Source: Gordionus sp. m RMFG-2023 (Eukaryota > Nematomorpha > Gordioida > Chordodea > Parachordodidae). Taken from it: a stretch of 64,000 bases of DNA. Under the pieces are notes generated by a model. The model had not been told where the DNA came from. It made no database searches and saw only the letters and a list, made by a program, of their open reading frames with translations. Below, in pieces: positions 47,111 to 59,590 of this stretch (the first letter of the stretch is position 1; every line of letters begins with the position of its first letter). Both the position numbers and the translations under genes were made by a program. The stretch lies in NCBI RefSeq assembly GCF_954871325.1, contig NC_088775.1, positions 18,205,561 to 18,269,560 of the forward strand. Direction: 5' to 3'.

Positions 47111-47399
47111 AAAAATTTATAAAATTATTAGCAATGGAACTGATAACTCTATATATGTTCAGCAGTTCTGAAAACCCTAGTATATGTAGATTATTACGTA
47201 ACAACATTGGGGATGTTCTCAATATAACTGATGAAAAACATATTCCATCAAATAAAAAGGGAGGATGAATTCATTTGTAAAGATCATGTGCATACATTTT
47301 GTCGTGAATATTAGTAAAAAAATTTACATGATATTTGATGATTAATATTTTTTTAATATTTGATATCTTTTTATAAAATTTATATAATTATATCTATAT

Positions 47400-47645
47400 T
47401 AGTGATCTGCATCAGGCCTAATTTTTCAAGCCCGGACCGGTGTAGCGTGTGAAAGTGATTGCCGTGAGATTTCGAATTCTCACACCATCAAAATCTCACG
47501 GCTCATACCGTGTGAAAGTGATTTCATGAGATTTTGATTTTTATCGCTTCAAATACATTGGGGGCCATTTAAATATTCAGAATCTCACGGCTATTCAATA
47601 TTTCAAAATCTCATGGATTTTTTTAAAATCTCACATTACGAATTC
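47400..47645. repeat. Repeats of AATCTCACGGC and a GC-rich MITE end
   Basis: CTGCATCAGGCCTAATTTTT then AGCCCGGACC at the left resembles the hAT-type GC-rich ends seen elsewhere. After it, motifs AATCTCACGGC and their complements (CCGTGAGATTT) and GTGTGAAAGTGATT occur two to four times in about 200 bp in both orientations. The source element is unknown. Confidence 0.45.
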
Positions 47646-48226
47646 AATATGGATTAGATTTTCTCAAATTTAAAACGTCAGATTTTAATGTAGCTGTAAA
47701 ATTGAAAATATTTTTATATAATACGTTTTAATTTGAAAGAAAGGAATATTTCCTGTATTATGAAGTAAGTTTTAACTAACAATATATATTATATTTTATA
47801 AATATTTTTAGTGATAATTTTTCCAAAATAAATGAATTTTTAAAATTTTCAAAAATTCCACTTAATGTCAATAAATCTAACTTTATTAGAAAATGCACGG
47901 CCTACAAGATAAAAGATGGCAATCTTTACTACATGATAGGGGAAAGTAAATTTGTGGATGATATAAAAGAAAATAATGATTTATGGGACCTACCAATTAA
48001 CTTTAAAATGATCGAAAAAGAAACTTCTAATGACAGAGAATTAATGGAAATAATAAACTCATTAGAAACGGTGACGGAATTATGTATTATGGGAAATGGT
48101 CTATGAAAAGAAAATCATCATACCGAAAATTTTAAGAAAATCAATACTACAACATTTACACGAAGGACACTTGGGTGCCGGCTAAACCAAACATTTAGCT
48201 AAAGAATATCTTTGGTGGCCTGGAAT

Positions 48227-50376
48227 CAGTGTCTACATGGCCGGGGTGGGTAGAAGACAAATGCCTCCAAAATATATTGGCATTTTTGGGGGTTGGTATT
48301 AATTTTGGGGGTTGATATTAATTTTTTGGGGGTAGGCATTAATTTTTGGGGGGTAGGTATTTATTTTTGAGGGGTAGTCTATTACTTGATTTATATTATT
48401 TTTGAATCCAATAACTTATATGATATGATGTTTATCGTTGATCTTATTCTGACAAATGAATTAAAAAGTGATCTGTTTATTAACAAATAATATAAAACTA
48501 TAAATTTTTTCTTTTTGAATTATTAAGACTCTTTATTTATTTATTTACCATATTATTTTGCAATTTCACACTTAAAATATTAATATTATGCTTATTTGAT
48601 AATTTTCTAAAAGTATAGAGGTTAATAATTTATATTATATTTTAAATAATAAATTTCAGTTCCTATATATCAGTTAAGGATATAATAAATCATTTAAAAT
48701 TTTAGCAAAATACTTTAAATATTATTATTAAAAATAAGATTTTCACTAGGTAAACAAATTTTAACTATATTCTTTATTTAATAATTAGTAAACATCCAAA
48801 GTTATCGACTATTCCTAGATTATATTTTCTTCTCATTTAATGATCAATCCCAATGGAGAGACCCAAGCAACTCTTCCTTGAATTTTTTTAAAATATTTTT
48901 TACGCATCTCTTTTTCTACAAATAAAAATGACTAAAATTTAAAATATATATATAATTTATTTATTTTTTATCGCATCCCAAAAATAATAACATTTCCATA
49001 CTGTCATCTTACCTAGAGCGCGTCGATCAGAAAGTATAATCTATAATCAAATAATCGTTCAACCCTAGCACTTGAGGGCAATGCAATATTAAATTTAACA
49101 TATATTTTTTATATAAGAAAAATCATCAAAAATTGTCATTTAATTATTTATAGATTTAAAAAAATGCGTCTAAAAGATTTTAAATAATACTATTTATTCC
49201 AAAAAAACCATCTCTTTTTTAATGTGTCTAATTATAATAGTAATGGTTAAAATAAAAATTATGTAGGGGATAAGTGCCATAAATGGCCATGCTTGCTGAC
49301 TGGCCAGGTCAACATCCTTTAACATTTTATCTATTTCACTAAAATTGTTTAAAATCTGAAAATACTTATTTCAATAAGTATTTTAGCATGTTTTTATAAA
49401 ATCTATTAATAGATATGGTTAATTTTAAACACGTTTAACATCCAGGTAATAATTTATAAAATATTGAGTCTAATGATAAAATGAAAATTTAATATTAATT
49501 ATTTATTGTAATTTTTAATTTATAATATAGTTCTTGATTAATATCTTATATGTTTGAACTAGGCCTAAAAATATTTTCAAATAAACTCATCTTTCTCAAA
49601 TATTAAAGATACAGCTTGATTCAAATTTTATTTTAAAATTAAATATTGGGATTTACAAATTGATATTAAATTTGCTTGATATTACTTTCATCTCGTTGAT
49701 GCTACTAGTAGTCATATTTGTGATAAAACCTTCGGTATACCATAAATTTATACCCTATGTTAATTTTTTTATCGTGATTAAAATATTTTGCGAGATCAGG
49801 AAAAGAAAATTCTATATCATCATCATTTTCCAGGGAAATTACTTTGTCGATATGATCTGTACCCAAATTTTTTCAATATTAATCTCTATCGTCGACATTT
49901 CAATTTATTTTGAAAACTAGATTTATAATGGAGATTTTTAAATATAAAATTCAAAAAAAAATTATATTATATAAAAAGAATATGATTATAGAATTAATTA
50001 TAAATATATTTCAATAATTTTTATGTGTATTCGTTACTTTCCATATTAGTAGCCAGCTACTTCTATAGCTATTATTTTTTTCTAATGTAGCGCGATTAAG
50101 CTATCGCTACTGAAAAAACACGCTATATTACTTTAACGCGATTATACCAACAAAAAATTAATTGGGGTTTAGCCTAAATAGGCCTGAAAAGATGTAAATA
50201 AAATTTTGTTGTCAGATTATAAGTGGTAGCTAAACATAAGATTCTTTTTATCAAAATCACTATTGCATAGGGGTTTAGCGAAAATGCGGCCGAAGGTAGC
50301 TGAAAGTTTTTTTTGGGGGGATGGGATGATTTTTTAGGGGGGTTTGCCTCCATAAAATTTTGCTATGTAGACGCTG
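48227..50376 (-). mobile_element. hAT element inserted in the integrase fossil, perfect duplication
   Basis: The ends are CAGTGTCTACATGGCC at 48227 and, read inward from 50376, CAGCGTCTACATAGCA. The flanking octamers are identical, CCTGGAAT (48219-48226 and 50377-50384). G-rich blocks (TTTGGGGGTTGGTATTAATT type near 48290-48370) and TAGC-rich sequence (50040-50280) lie at the two ends. An internal stretch matches 17480-17680 in the opposite orientation. No full transposase frame remains, so at 2.15 kb it is probably non-autonomous. Confidence 0.88.
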
Positions 50377-50426
50377 CCTGGAATTAACAATGATATTGAT
50401 AACGAAATAAAAGAATGCAAATCATG

Positions 50427-51543
50427 CATAGGCGTAGCCAGGGGGGGGGCAAGGGGAAATCCCCCCTTCAGAAATTTATCACTTTTGAATATCATTTTAA
50501 GCTAATAAAAAATATTCCCCTTAGTCTTCCTCCCACTCCCTGCAAAAATGTATGCATATATCTTAAATAATAATTTAAAAGAAAGAATGTAAAAGTTGAT
50601 ATTTTTTTTATAAAACTATTTATCATAATTTATACATTTTTGAGAAAAAACATTTATACTAAAAAAAGTGAACCAAAAATGTTTTTTAAGAAATGGAAAG
50701 TCTTAAGACCAAAGTGAAATGTATTATATATTATAATTATTAATAATAGATCCATAAAATTACTAAATAATATAAAATATCAAATATAATTTTTCATAAA
50801 GTGAGTAATTTTAATTTATTTATCTTAATAAAAGTAAAATATAATTATAAAACTATTGATAAAATTAATTCATAAATTAAATAAAAAAATTAAAGCACAA
50901 TACAAACAGTGGAATTATATGTCGTAGATTTACAACCAGCATATCTAATTTTATAAATTATCATATGACAATAAAGTAATTTTTACCAATATAGCGAATT
51001 ATATATTTTACAGAAAACTACAAAATATTGATAAGGACATCAGAAAATATCTTTTAAAGACATTGTGGGATGAATAATATGAAGATTATTTTAATATAAT
51101 TTTTTATTTAAAATAAATAGAAGGCGTTAAATAATTGAATACAAATTGTTGCTATATTTATTATCAAGAGCATTGATTAGTAAAATTTGTTAAAATATTA
51201 ACTGTAATATATTGTCTAATTGTCAAATATGTCTGTAAAAGTGGAATTTTAGTATTTTGTAACTAATTTTATATATAGAGGAATATCAAATATATGTCTA
51301 CTTACCTTTTATAAATAAATTTCTTATACTTGTTTAGAATAAATTATTACCATGCTTTTATATTAATGTATATACAAGTAATTTATTATATTTTATATAA
51401 ACTAATAAAAAATATATTTCATACCAGGCTTATTTTTTTTATTAAAATTAAACTCCTATCTTGTAAAAATATTTTATGACTATATATAGACTAAGATAAC
51501 CAAGAATTCCCCCCCCCTTAGGAAAATTCTGGTTACGCCTATG
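50427..51543. mobile_element. hAT-type MITE with CATAGGCGTAGCC ends, perfect duplication
   Basis: The left end is CATAGGCGTAGCCAGGGG and the inward-read right end is CATAGGCGTAACCAGAATTT. The flanks AAATCATG are identical (50419-50426 and 51544-51551). Runs of G and C lie just inside the ends and the 1.1-kb interior is non-coding and AT-rich. It lies 43 bp to the right of the 48227-50376 insertion, in the same fossil. Confidence 0.88.
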
Positions 51544-51889
51544 AAATCATGTAACATTTGGGTCGATTTTCCAATGATTAAGAATATAACTACAGATTTA
51601 ACTATTAAAGAATTAATGAAAATTATGTTTATTTTGTGCACCGAAAGTAGTCAGTGATAATGGTACATTTTACAAACCATTTATTTAAAATATTTTGTGA
51701 AGATCATGGGATAAAACATAAACTTACTGCTGCTCCATACGCTTAGCAGTTAATGGCCAGTGTGGACGGATTGTGAAATCTATGGAAATTAGTACGAAAA
51801 GGAGCATAGAAAACAATAATAAAATAGACTTAAACATAGCTTTAGAAAAATTCAAGAATAATTAGCGTGTTAACGGAAAATATCGACAT

Positions 51890-51975
51890 CAGATCCGACC
51901 CGACCCAATGGGCCTCATGAGCCGACCCATTGGGCCGACCCGATGAGTCGGCTTGCTGGGTCGGCTTGCGTAAAA
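51890..51975. other. GC-rich GCCGACCC repeat block
   Basis: About 85 bp with repeated CCGACCC and complementary GGGTCGG motifs stand out from the AT-rich background. They resemble subterminal repeats of a non-autonomous hAT-type element with no second end visible. The block borders the 119-bp array. Confidence 0.4.
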
Positions 51976-52590
51976 ATTTGTCATAATCGTCTTTAAGTTT
52001 TTTCTAATTTTTTTGAAGCAAATAGGTAAAAATATATATTGTAAACATGTTAAATTAAATTTTCAGTGAATATGTACCTTAGAAAAGTGACAATTGTCAT
52101 AATCGTCATTTTTAAGTTTTTTCGAATTTTTTTGAAGCAAATAGGTAAAAATATATGTTGTGAACATGTTAAATTAAATTTTCAGTGAATATGTACCTTA
52201 GAAAAGTGACAATTGTCATAATCGTCATCTTTAAGTTTTTTCGAATTTTTTTGAAGCAAATAGGTAAAAATAAATATTGTAAACATGTTAAATTAAATTT
52301 TCAGTGAATATGTACCAGTGACAATTGTTATAATCGTCATTTTTAAGTTTTTTCGAATTTTTTTGAAGCAAATAGGTAAAAATATATATTGTAAACATGT
52401 TAAATTAATATTTCAGTGAATATGTACCTTAGAAAAGTGACAATTGTCATAATCGTCATTTTTAAGTTTTGTCAAATTTTTTTGAAGAGAATAGGTAAAA
52501 ATATATATTGTAAACATGTTAAATTAAATTTTCAGTGAATATGTACCTTAAAAAAATGACAATTGTCATAATCGTCATCTTTAAGTTTTT
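51975..52590. repeat. Second locus of the 119-bp tandem array, five copies
   Basis: Anchors TGACAATTGTCA at about 52088, 52207, 52317, 52438 and 52557 give spacings of 110-121 bp. The monomer is the same family as at 39950-41445, with shared differences: ATCGTCATTT instead of ATCGTTATTT, CAAATAGGT instead of CAAATGGGT, and GTAAACATGTTA, which weakens the second palindrome. The array has its own consensus, so it was homogenised separately. Confidence 0.9.
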
Positions 52591-53800
52591 TTAAAACTTT
52601 CTTTTAATCTTAGTGGTTTTTAATATTATAAAGTTCTAAAATTTTATTTTTATAAATTTCTATTGCCATTTTTTTAACACCACGCTTGAAATGTAAAAAT
52701 TAAAAAAACATTTTATTTATGTTTAAAGTCAAAAAGTTTTGGATAAAAGATTTTCTAAAATCATTGGATCTAGTAATAAGGTGTCACTGCAATTATATTT
52801 TATTCCGTTGAGGAAAATTTTATTTAAAATTGTTTTAAGCCTATTTAAAAAATTTTGATATTGGAAAGATGTTATAAAATATTTGGATTCAGTAAGAAAT
52901 TTTTTCTTTCATTACTTTTTGACTCCACCCTTAAAAATCTAGAAATATAAAAAAAATTATACTTATCTTCAGACTAGTAAAAAGTTTTTATAATCAGAAA
53001 AATATTTCTAAACCTCTAATATTGATACTGCTATTATATTTTTTTCTTTTTTTTTAACTTGAATTTAGTTTATAATATTTGGTATTAGATATGAGTGGTA
53101 TATCATTTGAAACTTTTTAAAGGATTGGTAGATAATAGGAAAATACAGGGCAAATTGAGCTAGGAACTCATTTTTAAATTTAAGACATTCAGATACATAT
53201 ATTTTTCCTAATCTTATAAAAATATTAAGTAATATGTAACTACTATAAATTTTTTATAACAAATTTGATTTGAAACACAAGATTTTAATTATTATTTGAT
53301 TTAAGATCATGGATATAATTCTTGACAAATTTTAAATTATTAATATTTTGTTTACATATCACGATTGTTAAAGCGAGTGTTAGCGGGCCTTGCTAAACCC
53401 CCTAAATACTTTCTACCACTAATGCATCATTATAAATTATAAATTTTAATTGATTTTTTTCCTTTGGTAATTGTGTGGATGACATATGCAAAATCCAAAT
53501 ATTCATACTTAAGAATGAATATCATAAAAAAAATTAGGAAAACATTTAGATCTTCAGAGATACATCTAATTAGGAATTAAAATTTTTTTATCTATAAACC
53601 CCCCTCCCCCTTTCTTTTTAGAAATAATAACTATTTTAATTTAAAAATGATATATTTAAAATTATTCATTTATCGCAAGTAGGCTCTTATATTTTATAAG
53701 TAAAAATTTACAAATGCAAAATATATAAGGCACATTATCATATCTTTATTATTTTCATAAATAAAAAATTATATGCATAAATCAAATAACAAATAATGGA
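52591..53800. other. AT-rich stretch without recognised features
   Basis: No coding or repeat structure could be supported apart from a short GC patch near 53375-53400 (GCGGGCCTTGC). Confidence 0.4.
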
Positions 53801-53811
53801 AAAATAACAAA

Positions 53812-56090
53812 TTATACAAAAAATTCGTCACGCAAATTTAAAACATTAACATCCCATGAATTTATACATAGGCATTGTTTTAAGGTTGTGGCTGATATCC
53901 TATTCCTCTTCTTAGTAATGGTTGCGCCGGCTCGAGAAAAAATACGTTCACTTGCTATGGACGTAGTTTGTTCGCATAAGTAATCCTTGGCCATTGTCGA
54001 CAGCTTTGGAAAACGATTAGCGTTTCGAGACCACCAATCAATAATATCAACAGAGGTTTAAGCAACAGGATCTGCAATATCTTTTTTTTTAAAATATCAT
54101 TTGTATGATTTATATATGGGTCAGGATTTTATGTAGCACTCACTTTAGCTAACTGAAATATAATTTTACCTGAAAATCTTCACCAAATTGAGAATGACTT
54201 GAATTTTCAAATGGGGAATCATCCCAAAAAGATAAACTGTCAGATGGAGTGAAAATATCTCATAAAAAGTAAAAAAAAAAATTTTAATTTATAAGAGTAA
54301 GGAAAAAATATTTTATTTTAAAAGTAATAAAAATATTATATTTATATTATATTTTAAGTAAAAAAATTATATATTTTAAGTAAAAAAAATTAAGTAAAAA
54401 AAATTAAGTAAAAAAAATTTAATATTTTGAAAGTATATAAAACATTCTTTTATTATTGAAAAATTGTAGACTTTTATAAATAGATTACTTAATATTATTT
54501 TTTCCCTTTTTTTTATTCAAGGGTGTTCCGAGAATTTATATGACGGCATCTGGCTTGTTTTTTTAAGAATAGAAAAGATTGGAAAATTTTGTTATTTTAT
54601 TTAATATATTATTAAAACATTTATTTTTTGATTTCGACGAAATGGAAGGAAATAAAAATCTTCAAAAAAATTCTATCTGTTAAAATTATAAAAATGATTT
54701 TTATAAAATATATAGCCCGGCCCGGGTATTTAAACTTTTTTTTTTAGCCCAGCCCATGTATTTTTAAAAAATAAAATTTTCGGTCCAGGCATTCGAATCA
54801 GGTTTAAGGCCAGGCCTGTAGCTCTCTGATCTGATTTTAGTGCGTGTTTTTAATTTCCTTGATAAATTTGATTTTATCAAATCTATTCTGAAGAGAATCT
54901 ACCCTGGGAATTTCATACGATGGCCAAAAAATTTTTATATTTAATAATTTATAATAAAAATCTATATATATTGAAGGCTAAACCCTATAAATTTTAGAAG
55001 ATTTTATATTGAATTTCTTAAAATTTTAATTTACATAAAAATATTTGAAAAATTATAAAAAAATTATTATAAATTAAAGTCTCTCCATAAGTTTGTATAA
55101 AATTGTCCGACATTTATAAGTAGTGTTATTAGCTTAAAAATCAACTATACCTAATTAGGCCTAACCGAAAAATCGCCTAAAACTAATTAGACAAAATTTA
55201 GGGATTGGGAGACGTTACACAACACTAAGCCTAGCCTTAATTATTCTATATTCCTATTTATCAAAATTAAATATATATAATTATTTTATATATATTTATT
55301 ATGTAACGATATATTCAACACTATTTTGTAAATATTTCTCTTAACTTCTGAGAACTTTTCTATAAAAGATACAATAGATATTTTTTGCTCCTTTCTATCT
55401 GAAGATAAATTCTTTTTTTTTTCTCTATCTAATAATAAAATTTCCAGATCATCAATATTTCTATCATTATCATTGTTATCGCTACAACCAGTAGATATTG
55501 TCGTAGCTCCAATATATTGTAAATAATAGAGTTTTGGGTATGCCATAAATCCTCAAGATGGTCTATAGCAATTTATTTTTGCTCAATACTTAATAAAACT
55601 TGATATCGAGGGTCTAAATATATTGAAGCATATACAACACTATTTTGTAAATATTGTTGATCTCTAATTTTCATATTTTCTAATATTTCATAAGAAAAAG
55701 AACTTGTAACTAACTCTAATCGACATCTTATCCATATGCCATAAAAATCCGATAAACATAACTGTTCTGCTTGCAATCTTAATCTAGTTATTTTTAAAGG
55801 AACTAATACACTAGTAAGGTCTTTTATTTGATTCCAATCATCTTCTGACAAATGGTTTCACATGCTCCTATAATAAAATCATTACAGAAATCTTTCAAAC
55901 TTATTAATCGCTCTAACATCATACAAATAGAGGACCAACTTGTTGTGCAATCTAATATTGCCATTTGCCTTTTCATAGATTTTAATATTCTTACAATTGT
56001 GGGAGTTCTTAAATATTTTACAACATCCCTTGCTTTATCAATTATAGTTTTAAATTTATGGTATCAATCTCTAAATAAAATAAAATGAAG
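53812..56090 (-). pseudogene. Decayed hAT transposase with an inserted MITE
   Basis: From right to left the minus strand gives patches of a ZBED-type hAT protein: WNQIKDLTSVLVPLKITRLR near 55800, YASIYLDPRYQVLL near 55600, an acidic linker (55286-55546), then, beyond 54900-54700, VDIIDWWSRNANRFPKLSTM and ASERIFSRAGATITKKRNRI (53812-53994), the hAT dimerisation motif near the C-terminus. A stop lies just before the last part and other interruptions exist. A GC-rich MITE end occupies about 54710-54840 between the halves. Confidence 0.7.
54710..54840. mobile_element. GC-rich hAT-type MITE fragment
   Basis: GCCCGGCCCGGGTATTT blocks on the left and GGCCAGGCCTGTAGCTCTCTG on the right match the style of the element at 8655-8983. 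It lies in the hAT pseudogene of this region. The target duplication was not found. Confidence 0.45.
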
Positions 56091-56808
56091 TCCAGGAAGA
56101 AAAACGAAAGAAAAACGCGAATATAAAATAAATGATTCTACGAAAAAAATTAATAAAATTATAAAAATTAATATTTTTACATTATTTTTTTAAATTAAAA
56201 TTTTTTTTATAATACCCTGAACCCTTGAACCCTTCACTTTAAAATGTCGGGTTCTGCCAAAATACGAGGGTTTAGGGTTAGGGTCCGGGTTCACATCCTT
56301 AAAATAATCATATATTGTTAAATATATATTTAAGCTTTTTTGAAAAAAGGTATTATAAGATTCTTTAAAATAAAATTTAATAAAAGCTCTATAATAGTTT
56401 ATGAAGTAGAAGATGAAGTTATGTGACAGTGTTTTTCTAGCCAGTCAATACATTGTTTACTGGCCATAATAAATTATTTAAGAATTATATGAAATGATTT
56501 CAAAAAACCTATCTTATATACTTCTTCATTTTTTAGGCAAAAATTTAATAATGCAATTAGTATTAACATCTAAATTTATCAATATTCATTTAATGATTAT
56601 ACTTTATCAATTTATATCTTAATTATCTTTTTATTAAAAATTCTTGTTTCAATTAATCACTATTTAATTTATTTTGAATTTATGAATTATTATCTTAACT
56701 ATTTTCAATAATTTTATCATTCATGATGTATTAAATTATTTAGGGAATTATTAACAATAATGAAAACCATTTTATTAATATAAATGAAACAATCGTATCA
56801 CTATTTAC

Positions 56809-57483
56809 CAGAGTTGTTAAAAGATCGAATCAAAAGATCGACGATCCTGGATTCGATCGCAAATTTGTAAATTTTACGAGATTTATGATTCTGACTTAAA
56901 TTGAGGATCGAGATCGAGATCATTTTGGTAAAAATCGATCCCGATCTTTTTAAAAATTAATTTTTATACTTAAAAAGCAATAAATAAAATGAAAATTAAA
57001 TTAAAATATTATATTATATTTTAAAAAAATATCTTATCTTCATATTTTATCAACTTCCATTCCACCATTTATTTTATAGATATATTTATTCGTTTCCTAA
57101 ATTTGACGAGATTTAGAGCTCTTACAAGTTATTTAATATAAATTTATAATAATATATTAATATTTATTTTAATAGGTAAATGTAAATGTCCATTATAGAT
57201 TTAGAAGATTCTATTGCTTCTACTATTGATGTAACAGCAGATATAAGTGAGAATGAGAATCTTTTACCATTTTTGAAATTACGTAAGTATTTTACTTTAT
57301 GTGAAATGGATGAAAGCAACTCTTATAATATAATCAGCACCAAATGCCATCTCTGTAAGAAGATAATATCATCTTCCAAAATAGCATCCTCGAACTTAAA
57401 GAGACATTTACAAATAATTCTTTTAAATTTTTTTTATTTGATAATCTTAATGTTAACATGTTTAAATTTAATTTATTACATTC
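56809..57483 (+). mobile_element. Left end of a hAT element with a BED-finger exon
   Basis: The segment starts CAGAGTTGTTAAAAGATCG and is rich in GATCGA motifs. An open frame from 57186 encodes NLLPFLKLRKYFTLCEMDES and then CHLCKKIISSSKIASSNLKR followed by HL, a BED-type finger (C-x2-C ... H). It ends in sequence that may be an intron. The element is cut off at 57484 by another element, and no matching right end is seen. Confidence 0.65.
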
Positions 57484-57799
57484 CTGAGTTGAGCAGGTCC
57501 TAGGGGCGGACTGGCCATAAGACCCAGTGGGCATTTTGCCCACGAGGCCGCGAGAAAATGTCGATTTTGAGGCCGATGAGAGGAAAATATCAAAAAAGAG
57601 GCCGGTAGGAAAAAAAAATATTATTTTGTTCACATTATTTTCTCTTATCATTTATTTATTTTTAATGATATCTATTATTTGAATATAACATTCCCTGAAA
57701 AGAATTACCATGTCGTATACTATATTTGAATGCATAAAATATCAATTACGTCGCTTGACGCTATATATCATTTACCAATTTTCGTTTTTTTTTCAAAGG

Positions 57800-58745
57800 A
57801 AGTGAAAACGCTTATATTTGAGTTTGAGTAGAGTGAAAGCTAAGTTTTGATTAATTTATTATATTAATTTTTATACATTAATTTATTGTATATAGGAAAC
57901 TATAGTGATTGATTGTATTTCTTCTTCGTAATTCATTGATCCTTTTGAGCATGGGCTTGAGTAGAGTGAAAGCTAAGTTTTCATTTATTTATTTAATTTT
58001 TATAACATTAATTTATTGTATATAGGAAACTATTGTGATTGATTGTATTTCATTGATCCTTTTGAGCTTGGGCTTAAGTAGATTAAAGCTAAGTTTTCAT
58101 TAATTTATTGTATATAGGAAACTATCTTGTTCTTAATTAATTGATCCTTTTGAGCTTGGGCTTGAGTAGAGTGAAAGCTAAGTTTTCATTAATTTATTAT
58201 ATTAATTTTTATACATTAATTTATTGTATATAGGAAACTATTGTGATTGATTATATTCTTGTTCTTAATTCATTGATCCTTTTGAGCTTGGGCTTGAGTA
58301 GAGTGAAAGCTAGGTTTTCATTAATTTATATTATATTTTTATAATACATTAATTTATTGTATATAGGAAACTATTGTGATTGATTATATTTCTTGTTCTT
58401 AATTCATTGATCCTTTTGAGCTTGGGCTTGAGTAGAGTGAAAGCTAAGTTTTCATTAATTTATTATATTCATTTTTATACATTAATTTATTGTATATAGG
58501 AAACTATTGTGATTGATTGTATTTCTTGTTCTTAATTCATTGATCCTTTTGAGCTTGGGCTTGAGTAGAGTGAAAGCTAAGTTTTTATTAATTTATATTA
58601 TATTTTTATACATTAATTTATTGTAATATAGGAAACTATCTTGTTCTTAATTCATTGATCCTTTTGAGCTTGGGCTTGAGTAGAGTGAAAACTAAGTTTT
58701 CATTAATTTATTATATTATATTTTTATACATTCATTTATTGTAGA
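57800..58745. repeat. Tandem array of about 130-bp units in the hAT element
   Basis: About eight units contain GAGCTTGGGCTTGAGTAGAG, TGAAAGCTAAGTTTTCATTA and TTTATTGTATATAGGAAACT. Spacing between anchors varies from about 90 to 133 bp because some units lack an AT-rich segment. It lies between the left end and the transposase. Confidence 0.9.
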
Positions 58746-58879
58746 GGAAACTTTTGTGCGCCTAATATTTGTATTACAACAATTTACTGATCATTAGCAA
58801 ACAAACATAATATAAGAAAAGAATCAACTTTATATACTATTTTTACACGTAAATTGAGATGTATGTAAATATTCAAAAG

Positions 58880-59345
58880 TAAAAAACTTATTTATATTTC
58901 ATAACCCAAAGATAGTAATGTTTTTTTATTATTATTACTGGCTGGTAACATAACAGATTACTTTATGCTTTATATTAAAATACAATTCTTTAAAAAAAAT
59001 TATAATAAATTTTATTTTAGTTGAATTGATATATTTTTAAAAAACTTATTTATATATCATAACCCAAAGATAGTAATGTTTTTTTATTATTATTACTGGC
59101 CGGTAACATAACAGATTACTTTATGCTTTATATTAAAATACAATTCTTTAAAAAAAATTAAATTTTATTTTAGTTGAATTGATATATTTTTAAAAAACTT
59201 ATTTATTTTTAATAACCCAAAGATAGTAATGTTTTTTTTTATTATTACTGGCCGGTAACATAACAGATTACTTTATGCTTTATATTAAAATACAATTCTT
59301 TAAAAAAAATTATAATAAATTTTATTTTAGTTGAATCGATAAATT
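58880..59345. repeat. Three tandem units of about 155 bp
   Basis: Units contain CCCAAAGATAGTAATG, TTACTGGCCGGTAACATAAC and AGATTACTTTATGC. Anchors at 58905, 59063 and 59214 give spacings of 158 and 151 bp. They directly follow the first array, upstream of the transposase gene. Confidence 0.9.
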
Positions 59346-59590
59346 TTCATATATGCATAGAAATGCCAAAAGAAAATTTAAAGGTGGAGCTGAAAATTAA
59401 GAAAAAAAAATGCTGCTGGTCTCAAAGCAGCTGGTGCTGATCCAAAACAACTGAAATTATCTTTTTTGATAAATCAATACCAAGTATTTCAAATACTATT
59501 ACTTCATGTAAATAAACTATTTTTTTAGAGATATCAACAACTGCCTCCCATTCACCACTACCTGAAACAACTACCTTATCTGCATGTATT

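Larger units (their letters stand above)
47800..51865 (+). mobile_element. LTR-retroelement-type (Ty3/Gypsy-like) integrase fossil, split by two insertions
   Basis: Segments recognisable as the integrase zinc-binding region (with HLHEGHLGAG, near 48150) and, beyond the insertions, the catalytic core (near 51640-51750) identify a Ty3/Gypsy-like pol fragment. A Ginger-type DNA transposon with a similar integrase is an alternative. No LTRs, gag or envelope were recognised. It is broken by two large hAT-type insertions and several smaller defects, and is older than both insertions. Confidence 0.6.

Noticed and set aside
49660-49920. 86-residue hydrophobic open frame as a host gene
   Set aside because: It lies inside the 48227-50376 hAT element, with no recognisable domain and AT-driven composition.
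56262-56290. Telomere-like GGGTTTAGGGTTAGGGT
   Set aside because: Only about two TTAGGG-like units occur, within a GC-richer patch that looks like an element end.
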